Origin: an uncultured Rothia sp.
Lineage (GTDB): Bacteria > Actinomycetota > Actinomycetes > Actinomycetales > Micrococcaceae
Direction: 5' to 3'
Length of the DNA stretch: 64,000 nucleotides
NCBI RefSeq assembly: GCF_916715725.1
Contig: NZ_CAKAPD010000001.1
Span: forward strand, 1-64,000
Positions 57,702-64,000 of the stretch are shown here, in pieces (position 1 is the first letter of the stretch; every line of letters starts with the position of its first letter). The position numbers and the translations under genes are program-made. Below the pieces are notes generated by a model. That model made no database searches and had not been told where the DNA came from. It was given only the letters and a program-made list of their open reading frames with translations.

Positions 57702-58094
57702 AATATATTCCTTTGATTGCCTTGGTTGGTTCGTGCGGCGCGCGGTTCGTACCTTATTCGCGCGGAGGCGATGCCGCATTCTGGAAGGTGTGTCCCTGTA
57801 TTGTACCGGTTTTTGACGGAATGATATGAGGGGCACCTAACCCGCCGAGATTCTCTGGGACGCCGCGGGCGGTGAAGCCCTGCGGGAACCCTGGCGAAAA
57901 TCCCGGTCAGAATCTCTACGAGAATCCCGGCGGATTGGTGCTGTGCCCACAATATGTTGGGCGTGCATATCGGTTGGTGTGCGTCGGGTGGCGCATACCG
58001 GGAACGCATTGGTCATGCGCTATATTTCAGCGGCTGCTGAACTTCAGTGGCTTCCGAATTTCAGCAGCTATAGATTCGGCTGTGTCGCCTAGTT
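57702..58094. other. zwf upstream region with short tandem repeats
   Basis: 393 bp between the tal stop and the zwf start without a supported ORF. It contains two copies of an AATCCCGG-type unit (about 57899-57930) and three imperfect, roughly 17-bp copies of TTCAGCGGCT near 58026-58072. The zwf promoter must lie here, read on the minus strand. Confidence 0.5.
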
Positions 58095-59195
58095 CTACTT
58101 AGCCTGCTCGAGTGCTTCGCGGACGGTCTGCAGCAGCTCTTCCCAGGAGACATCGAACTTGGACAGGCCCTCAACCTCGAGCTTCTCCACGACCTCCGCG
58201 TAGGAGACGTAAGCGGAGATAGCGTCCAGAACCTTATTCGCTTCGGAGTAGTTCGGCACGATGGTGTTGTCGGTGATTTCGCCGTGGTCGGCAACAGCGT
58301 TCAGGGTTGCCTCGGGCATGGTGTTCACGGTGTTGGGTGCGACCAGACCGGTGACGTACAGGGTGTCCGGCAGGGAGGGGTCCTTCACGCCGGTGGATGC
58401 CCACAGCGGGCGCTGTACGTTCGCGCCGTGTGCCTGCAGGCGTGCCCAACGCTCGGAGGAGAACATTTCCTCGAACACCTCGTAGGCGAGGCGTGCGTTT
58501 GCCAGGCCTGCCTTGCCCTTGAGCTGCACAGCGTCGCCGCCTGCAGCTTCGAGGCGCGCATCGATTTCGGTGTCTACGCGGGAGACGAAGAAGGATGCGA
58601 CCGAGTGGATGGTGGACAGGTCCTTGCCGTTCTCCAGCGCCTGCTCCAGGCCGAGCATGTAGGCGTTGATAACCTCGCGGTAGCGGGTCAGGGAGAAAAT
58701 CAGGGTCACGTTCACGCTGATGCCAGCTGCCAGGGTCTCCGCGATGGGGCGCAGACCTTCCTGGGTTGCGGGGATCTTGATCATGACGTTTTCGCGGCCC
58801 ACGCGCTCGTAGAGTTCGCGTGCCATCTTGGCGGTGCCCTCAGCGTCGCGTGCCAGGCGGGGGTCAACCTCGATGGAGACGCGGCCGTCAAAACCGTTGG
58901 ATGCCTTGTAGACGGGTTCGAACACGTCGCAGGCGTTGCGTACGTCGTCGCAGGTTGCAGCGAAGACTGCTTCTTCAACGCTCGCGCCAGCAGCGGCAAG
59001 TTCACGCATCTGCTCGGCGTATGCGGCGCCCTTGGAGAGCGCACCAGCGAAGATGGTGGGGTTGGTGGTCACACCGACGACGTTGTGGGTCTTGATGAGT
59101 TCGGCGAGGTTGCCGCTGGTCAGACGCTCACGGGAGAGGTCGTCAAGCCAGATGGAGACACCGGCGTCGGAAAGCTTCTGAGTGGACTCAGACAT
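58095..59195 (-). CDS. tal: Transaldolase
   Basis: A 366-residue transaldolase of the non-oxidative pentose-phosphate pathway, moving a dihydroxyacetone unit between sugar phosphates. [13 protein letters not shown] (about 43-55) and [13 protein letters not shown], with the Schiff-base Lys, are the signature motifs; [15 protein letters not shown] follows. Length matches the longer actinobacterial/cyanobacterial subfamily. ATG at 59195 (MSESTQKL) is preceded by GAAGG. It lies downstream of tkt with a hairpin between. Confidence 0.96.
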   Translation of the reverse strand: MSESTQKLSDAGVSIWLDDLSRERLTSGNLAELIKTHNVVGVTTNPTIFAGALSKGAAYAEQMRELAAAGASVEEAVFAATCDDVRNACDVFEPVYKASNGFDGRVSIEVDPRLARDAEGTAKMARELYERVGRENVMIKIPATQEGLRPIAETLAAGISVNVTLIFSLTRYREVINAYMLGLEQALENGKDLSTIHSVASFFVSRVDTEIDARLEAAGGDAVQLKGKAGLANARLAYEVFEEMFSSERWARLQAHGANVQRPLWASTGVKDPSLPDTLYVTGLVAPNTVNTMPEATLNAVADHGEITDNTIVPNYSEANKVLDAISAYVSYAEVVEKLEVEGLSKFDVSWEELLQTVREALEQAK

Positions 59196-59276
59196 GTGAA
59201 AACCTTCGATTCTTTGTCGAGATTGAAATATCGAAATTGAAAATTGAGATATCAGTGAAATCTTCTGGGCGGCGGG

Positions 59277-59306
59277 AGGCTCCGGCTGAGTGGTCAGCCG
59301 GAGCCT
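59277..59306 (-). terminator. Hairpin between tkt and tal
   Basis: Perfect 13-bp stem with a GTGG/CCAC loop (arms 59277-59289 and 59294-59306). There is no U tract on the minus strand, so it may be a partial terminator or an RNA-stability element. The AT-rich stretch at 59196-59265 probably contains a tal promoter. Confidence 0.55.
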
Positions 59307-59397
59307 ACCCGTTGCGTCTGCACCCCACCCGTACAGAGGAGCCCGCACAGGAGGGGGGGCGCAGTGTGCGCGGCAGTTACCGCGGCGTTGTTATTGC

Positions 59398-61500
59398 TTA
59401 CTTGGCAGCGTCGATGGATTCCTTAGCGGCGGCCACGACAGCCTCCGCGGTGATACCAAATTCGCGGTACAGGGTCTTCGCATCGGCGGATGCACCGAAG
59501 TGCTCGATGGACACGGCGCGGCCGGCGGTGCCGAGCAGGTCGTACCAGCTCATTGCCAGGCCAGCCTCGACGGAGACACGCGCTGCAACCGAGGAAGGCA
59601 GGACCGACTCGCGGTACTCTGCGTCCTGCTCAGCGAACCACTCGCGCGAAGGCATGGAGACAACGCGAGCCGCGATGCCCTGCTCAGCCAGGGTTGCGCG
59701 AGCCTGGATAGCAAGCTCAACCTCGGAGCCGGTAGCGATCAGAATGACGTCCGGGGTGCCCTCGGTGTCAGCCATGATGTAGCCGCCGCGTGCGGTGCCC
59801 TCAGCGGATGCGAACTTCTCGCCCTCAGCGTCCGCGTGTACGTCTTCACGAGCCCAGACGGGCAGGTTCTGGCGGGAGAGTACGAGGCCTGCGGGGCGGT
59901 CGGACTTCTCCAAGATGGTGCGCCATGCGACGGCGGTTTCGTTAGCGTCCGCGGGGCGAACCACGTCGAAGCCGGGGATAGCGCGCAGGGAGGAGAGGTG
60001 CTCAATCGGCTGGTGGGTGGGGCCGTCCTCGCCCACACCAATGGAGTCGTGGGTCCACACGTACAATGCGGGAACGCCCATCAGCGCGGAGAGGCGAACA
60101 GCCGGGCGCTGGTAGTCGGAGAACACGAAGAAGGTACCCGAGAACGCGCGGGTCGGGGAGGAGAGCACAATACCGTTCACGATGGCTGCGGCAGCCTGCT
60201 CACGGATACCGAAGTGCAGAACGCGACCGTAGGGGTTCGCGGTCCAGTCTTCGGTGCTGCGCGAAGCCGGGTTGAAGGACTCTGCACCCTTGATGGTGGT
60301 CAGGTTCGAGCCGGCGAGGTCAGCGGAGCCGCCCCACAGTTCGGGGAAGGTGTCAGCAATAGCGTTGATGACGGTGCCGGATGCCGCGCGGGTTGCCACG
60401 GAGGTGCCAGCCTCGAACACGGGGAAGGCAGCCTTGTAGTCTGCGGGCAGTTCGCCTGCGACGAGGCGCTTGTACAGTTCGGCGCGCTCGGGGTTTGCCT
60501 TTGCCCACGCCTCGAACTTCTCGTCCCATGCCTTGTGTGCCGCAGCACCGCGCTCGACGAGCTGGCGGGTGTGCGCCAGGACGTTCTCCTCGATGAAGAA
60601 GCTCTTGGCGGGGTCGAAACCGAGCAGTTCCTTGGTTGCGGCAACCTCTTCAGCACCGAGCTTGGAGCCGTGCACTGCGCCGGTGTTCTGCTTGGTGGGG
60701 GCGGGGTAGCCGATGATGGTGCGTAGCTCAATGAAGGAGGGCTTGTCGGTGACAGCCTTCGCACGCTCAATAGCGGCGTAGAGCTCTGCGACGTCCTCAA
60801 CGTAGTCACCGGTGCGGGTCCAGTCCACGCGCTGAACGTCCCAACCGTAGGACTCGTAGCGCTTTGCCACGTCCTCGGTGAAGGCAACGTCGGTGTCTTC
60901 TTCAATGGAGATGTGGTTGCGGTCCCACACGACAATCAGGTTGCCGAGCTCCTGGTGACCTGCGAGCGCGCACGCCTCGGCGGTGACGCCTTCCTGCACG
61001 TCACCTTCGGAGGCGATGACGTAGACGTGGTGGTCGAAGGGGGAGGTGCCCGGTGCTGCTTCGGGGTCGAACATGCCGCGCATACGGCGCTGTGCGTAGG
61101 CGAAACCAACGGCGGATGCCAGGCCCTGGCCGAGCGGGCCGGTAGTGATTTCTACACCCTTGGTGTGCTTGTATTCGGGGTGGCCGGGGGTGAGGGCACC
61201 CCAGGTGCGCAGGGCTTCCAGGTCCTTCATTTCCAGGCCGTAGCCGCCGAGGAACAGCTGAGTGTACAGGGTGAGGGAGGTGTGGCCGGGGGAGAGGATG
61301 AAGCGGTCACGGCCTTCCCAGCGGTCGTCGGAGGGATCCTGGTTCATGACCTTCTGGAAGAGCAGGTAGGCGACCGGCGCCAGGCTCATTGCGGTGCCGG
61401 GGTGGCCGGATCCGACCTTTTCTACGGCGTCTGCGGCGAGGATACGTGCGGTATCTACGGCGCGCTGGTCGGTTTCTGTCCACTGGAAGTTCTCTGCCAC
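59398..61500 (-). CDS. tkt: Transketolase
   Basis: A 700-residue thiamine-diphosphate enzyme transferring two-carbon units in the pentose-phosphate pathway. GSGHPGTAMSLAP and EGDVQEGVTAEACALAGHQ (cofactor-binding with GDG-like segment) lie in the N-terminal domain. The pyrimidine-domain motif GVGEDGPTHQPIEHL is near residue 485. The C-terminal domain is complete. GTG at 61500 follows AAAGGA by 7 nt. It is the first gene of the minus-strand pentose-phosphate cluster, about 690 bp from the ABC transporter genes. It uses thiamine pyrophosphate, whose salvage gene lies elsewhere in the window. Confidence 0.97.
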   Translation of the reverse strand: MAENFQWTETDQRAVDTARILAADAVEKVGSGHPGTAMSLAPVAYLLFQKVMNQDPSDDRWEGRDRFILSPGHTSLTLYTQLFLGGYGLEMKDLEALRTWGALTPGHPEYKHTKGVEITTGPLGQGLASAVGFAYAQRRMRGMFDPEAAPGTSPFDHHVYVIASEGDVQEGVTAEACALAGHQELGNLIVVWDRNHISIEEDTDVAFTEDVAKRYESYGWDVQRVDWTRTGDYVEDVAELYAAIERAKAVTDKPSFIELRTIIGYPAPTKQNTGAVHGSKLGAEEVAATKELLGFDPAKSFFIEENVLAHTRQLVERGAAAHKAWDEKFEAWAKANPERAELYKRLVAGELPADYKAAFPVFEAGTSVATRAASGTVINAIADTFPELWGGSADLAGSNLTTIKGAESFNPASRSTEDWTANPYGRVLHFGIREQAAAAIVNGIVLSSPTRAFSGTFFVFSDYQRPAVRLSALMGVPALYVWTHDSIGVGEDGPTHQPIEHLSSLRAIPGFDVVRPADANETAVAWRTILEKSDRPAGLVLSRQNLPVWAREDVHADAEGEKFASAEGTARGGYIMADTEGTPDVILIATGSEVELAIQARATLAEQGIAARVVSMPSREWFAEQDAEYRESVLPSSVAARVSVEAGLAMSWYDLLGTAGRAVSIEHFGASADAKTLYREFGITAEAVVAAAKESIDAAK

Positions 61501-61879
61501 GTGGGTGTCCTTTCACAACGTGAGTGGATGCGCCAGCAGGCTTGTGCTAGCGCGCTGTCAGTCGGGTGTAACGTGCCTTCGGGGGCGCTTATTCCCGCGC
61601 CGGTAGGTGACCGGGTAGGTACCAGGGTAGGTGCGGGGCGCCGGGAGGTTTGTTTCGACCCTTTCGTTTTAACAGGATAGTTCACTGGGCGGAAGTATCC
61701 GGTGTGTGAATGCAGACATTCACAGGGTGATACGGGGCTGAGATGGAGAAAAAGCGACGCTACAACGCGAGCGCTGTGGATTTCACGGTGCACGTTTGAG
61801 CTGTGTTTCTGAGCTATGCGCTGAATATTGTTCAGTAACGTAACAATTTTTGTGTAAGTGGTGAAGCTCATGTTAAGGT

Positions 61880-62020
61880 TGAGCAGGAAGGTTGCAGACC
61901 GAAACAGTGGTTGGGTCGGTCTGCATCTCGGTGATTGAAGCCCCTCCTCCGCGTAAGAACCATTGATTATCTTACTGTGGTGGTGAGATAAAAGGTTCTG
62001 GAGGAGGGTGCTTTCTTTTA
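61880..62020 (+). ncRNA. Candidate small RNA with intrinsic terminator
   Basis: In the 690-bp ORF-less gap between tkt and the ABC permease. A 9-bp hairpin (61894-61902 with 61916-61924) is followed by a long three-part hairpin. CCCTCCTCC (61942-61950) pairs with GGAGGAGGG (62000-62008), AGAACC (61956-61961) with GGTTCT (61994-61999), and TTATCTTA (61967-61974) with TGAGATAA (61984-61991). TGCTTTCTTTTA follows directly. The U tract is only on the plus strand, opposite to both flanking genes. A promoter is weak (TGTTAA near 61871). The C-rich 5' arm could pair with G-rich ribosome sites. No known RNA family is recognised with certainty. Confidence 0.5.
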
Positions 62021-62076
62021 GTCTCGGACCGTGTACATGGTGCAAGGTTGAGGCTAAAGGTTTGTGTTATATGAAT

Positions 62077-62120
62077 GGGCGCCGGATATGTATCGGAACA
62101 TATCCGGCGCCCGCCTTTTA
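62077..62120. terminator. Strong terminator downstream of the ABC permease / candidate RNA
   Basis: Perfect 15-bp stem (arms 62077-62091 and 62098-62112) with loop ATCGGA, then GCCTTTTAATTT on the plus strand. On the minus strand it lies 80 bp after the permease stop and could also end that transcript, but the U tract favours the plus direction. Confidence 0.8.
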
Positions 62121-62191
62121 ATTTGCAATTAGAAGAAGCTCTGTCTGCTCTTGCACTGTCTACGCTTGCGTTGTCTGTATTTGCGCTGCTG

Positions 62192-63154
62192 CTAGTCGGA
62201 CCACTTGAACTTGCGTGAGGCAACAAACCCAATGACCACGGTCCACACGATGATTACCCAGTGCGGGTCGGCAAGCCACTGATGCTGAATGAAGTTGCCG
62301 CGCAACGCATCGCCCAGAGCCGCCGAGGGCGACCACGCCACGATTCCGGCGTACCAGTCGGGGAAGGACTTGAGCGGGAACACCACGCCGCCGGCACCGG
62401 CAAGAATCACCCAGGCAATATTCACGATGGCGAGGGTCGCCTCCGCACGTACCGTACCGGCAATGAGCAGACCCAGCGCTGTAAACGCGCCGGCGCCCAT
62501 GAGCATCGTGATGATGGAGCGTGAGACGGCGATAGCGTCCGGGCGCCAGCCCAGACCGTACCCGAGCGCCGCCACCAGTGTGAACTGAATCGCCACGACC
62601 ACCAGCACCGCAATGCACTTGCCCATGATCAGGCCGTTACGGCCCAGGGGAGTGGTCGCAAGGAACCGCAACACGCCGTAGCGGCGATCAAAACCGGTGG
62701 CAATGCCCTGGCCTGACAGTGCCGTAGAAATCACGCAGAGCGCCAGAACGCCGGGGACCGCCGCATCCATGCGGGATACCCCCACCGAGTTCGCGTACTC
62801 ATCAATCAGACCGGTGAACCGCAGGGCGATAAGCGCCATGACGGGAAAAATAATGTTGAGCATCAGCTGTTCGCCGTTGCGGAGCATCGCCATCGTCTCG
62901 TAGCGGCCCTGCTCAATCACGCGCACGAGCGGGTAGTTCGCGCGCGGGGGAATGTACTCCTCATCTTCGTCAATAGAAGAGACCTTGGGGTGGGTGTCTA
63001 CGGGGTGGGTGTTCGCGGCGCGTTCTTCCATTCGGTTCCCTTCCGCTTGGTTCTCTTTTGCTCGGTTCTCTTCTGCGGACTTTTCTTTTACTTGGTTTTC
63101 TGCCGCCTGGTTGTTGGCCGCCCGGTTGTTGTTAGTGCGTGCGGTGTTACTCAT
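62192..63154 (-). CDS. ABC-2 type transporter permease
   Basis: A 320-residue permease. Residues 1-75 form a hydrophilic Asn/Lys/Glu-rich N-terminal tail with AENQ-like repeats. Six hydrophobic segments follow, e.g. GEQLMLNIIFPVMALIAL, VPGVLALCVISTALSG and AIVNIAWVILAGAGGVVF. The layout and the conserved GFDRRYGVLRFLATTPLGR segment fit ABC-2 permeases of drug- or heme-export type. The ATG overlaps the stop of the ATPase gene (ATGA), so the two are coupled. Substrate unknown. Confidence 0.88.
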   Translation of the reverse strand: MSNTARTNNNRAANNQAAENQVKEKSAEENRAKENQAEGNRMEERAANTHPVDTHPKVSSIDEDEEYIPPRANYPLVRVIEQGRYETMAMLRNGEQLMLNIIFPVMALIALRFTGLIDEYANSVGVSRMDAAVPGVLALCVISTALSGQGIATGFDRRYGVLRFLATTPLGRNGLIMGKCIAVLVVVAIQFTLVAALGYGLGWRPDAIAVSRSIITMLMGAGAFTALGLLIAGTVRAEATLAIVNIAWVILAGAGGVVFPLKSFPDWYAGIVAWSPSAALGDALRGNFIQHQWLADPHWVIIVWTVVIGFVASRKFKWSD

Positions 63155-64000
63155 CGGATATCACGTCCTGAAATGTCGAGGAAGACATCCTCAAGAGTCT
63201 TCGGTTCCATGGTCAGAGAAATCGGCATGAGGTAACGTTCGGCGAGCGCCGAGGTGAACGCCGCCAGGTGCTCGGGACGCAGTGTGCCGACCAGCTCATA
63301 CTCGCCGGGTACGGAGGGTGCGCCGTCACGAGCCGGGGTGTAGGGCACCTTTTCGATGAGCTCCACACCGGCACGCAGATGCGCGGGCAGCAGTTGCTCA
63401 CGGGTGGGGGTGGGTGCATCCAGTGTGTACTGCAGGCGGTTCGTGCCGTCGCTGGCGATAAGCTCGGAGACGGTGCCTTCCTGAACGGTGGTGCCGTTTT
63501 CAATGATGTAGACGTAGTCGGCGAGTTTCTGCGCGTCGTCAATCAGGTGCGTGGTGAGCACGATCGCGGTGCCGAGTTCACGCTGTTCACGAATAATGTC
63601 GAAGACCACGTTGCGGGATTGCGGATCCAAGCCTGCGGAGGGCTCATCGAGGAAGAGCACGTCCGGGCGGCCAATGAGGGCTGCGGCGAGAGAGACACGC
63701 TGCTTCTGACCGCCCGAGAGGCGGCGAATCGTGGTGCCGTTAAAAGTATCAATGCCCAGGCGTTCTGCGAGCTCTTCGACCGGGTACGGGTCGGTGTACA
63801 TGGTCGAAATGTGCTCGAGCAGCGGGATGGGGTGCATGGCGTTGGGCAGGCCGCCGTCCTGGAGCATAATGCCGACCTTGGCGCGTAGCTCCGGGTCCGC
63901 CTGCAGCGGGTTTTCGCCGAGGAGGCGCACGGTACCGCGGGTTGGCTTGAGCAGGCCCTGAGCGCAGGCGAGGGTTGTGGTTTTGCCGGCGCCGTTAGCG
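63151..64000 (-). CDS. ABC transporter ATP-binding protein (partial, 5' end outside window)
   Basis: The frame is open to the right edge of the window, so the N-terminus is missing. The visible part begins in the Walker A (NGAGKTT, from 63999). It continues with MLQDGGLPNAMHPIPLLEH (Q-loop), the signature RRLSGGQKQRVSLAAAL, Walker B VLFLDEPSAGLD, and the switch TTHLIDDAQKLADYVYIIE. The C-terminal 90 residues are an extra domain ending EDVFLDISGRDIR. This is a complete, catalytically intact ABC-2 type ATPase in what can be seen. It overlaps the permease start by 4 nt. Confidence 0.92.
   Translation of the reverse strand, partial: ANGAGKTTTLACAQGLLKPTRGTVRLLGENPLQADPELRAKVGIMLQDGGLPNAMHPIPLLEHISTMYTDPYPVEELAERLGIDTFNGTTIRRLSGGQKQRVSLAAALIGRPDVLFLDEPSAGLDPQSRNVVFDIIREQRELGTAIVLTTHLIDDAQKLADYVYIIENGTTVQEGTVSELIASDGTNRLQYTLDAPTPTREQLLPAHLRAGVELIEKVPYTPARDGAPSVPGEYELVGTLRPEHLAAFTSALAERYLMPISLTMEPKTLEDVFLDISGRDIR

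Overview
The window looks like chromosomal DNA of a high-G+C actinobacterium, most likely a Rothia species (Micrococcaceae). This rests on the zwf-opcA-pgl / tal / tkt pentose-phosphate cluster with the actinobacterial assembly factor OpcA, the gap-pgk-tpiA-secG run, a helicase-motif-free PriA, a DUF3516-type Ski2-like helicase and the many GTG starts. I saw no tRNA, rRNA, CRISPR array, transposase or phage gene.

Layout. 1-4.3 kb (minus): a prolyl-aminopeptidase-like hydrolase and a large Ski2-like helicase. 4.7-8.4 kb (plus): a two-gene heterodimeric ABC exporter whose nucleotide-binding domains have decayed in complementary ways. 8.6-10.6 kb (plus): a TPP riboswitch and a ThiD-TenA fusion. 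10.6-10.9 kb: an ORF-less, apparently structured RNA region. 11-16.3 kb (minus): a YoaK-type membrane protein, a slipin, and a two-gene quinol-type nitric oxide reductase operon with a perfect palindrome upstream. 16.9-26.2 kb (plus): plsC, uvrC, metK, priA and a large membrane protein with a hydrolase-type GxSxG motif and pentapeptide repeats. 26.4-27.3 kb: two paralogous 83-residue proteins. 27.5-29.7 kb (minus): a glycosyltransferase and an alpha/beta hydrolase. 30-33.8 kb (plus): leuS and a DegV protein. 34.4-41 kb (plus): gap, pgk, two related DUF6318-like genes, tpiA, a small membrane protein and secG.

41.2-54 kb (plus) is the most unusual part: a SWIM zinc-finger protein, three very large DUF6493-like proteins, and an 880-residue protein with a C-terminal TerD-like domain. 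These five genes fill about 12.8 kb between two strong terminators and look like one functional unit of unknown role. Their family mix resembles bacterial ter/SWIM stress or conflict loci, but no MoxR ATPase or vWA gene lies in the window.

54-61.5 kb (minus) holds the oxidative and non-oxidative pentose-phosphate genes, transcribed tkt, tal, zwf, opcA, pgl. The 6-phosphogluconolactonase carries an odd Gly/Cys/His-rich insertion. 61.5-62.2 kb has no ORF but shows two plus-strand intrinsic terminators and a probable small RNA. The window ends inside an ABC-2 type ATPase/permease pair (minus), the ATPase truncated at the window edge.

Start sites were chosen by Shine-Dalgarno position and family alignment from memory; no database search was run.
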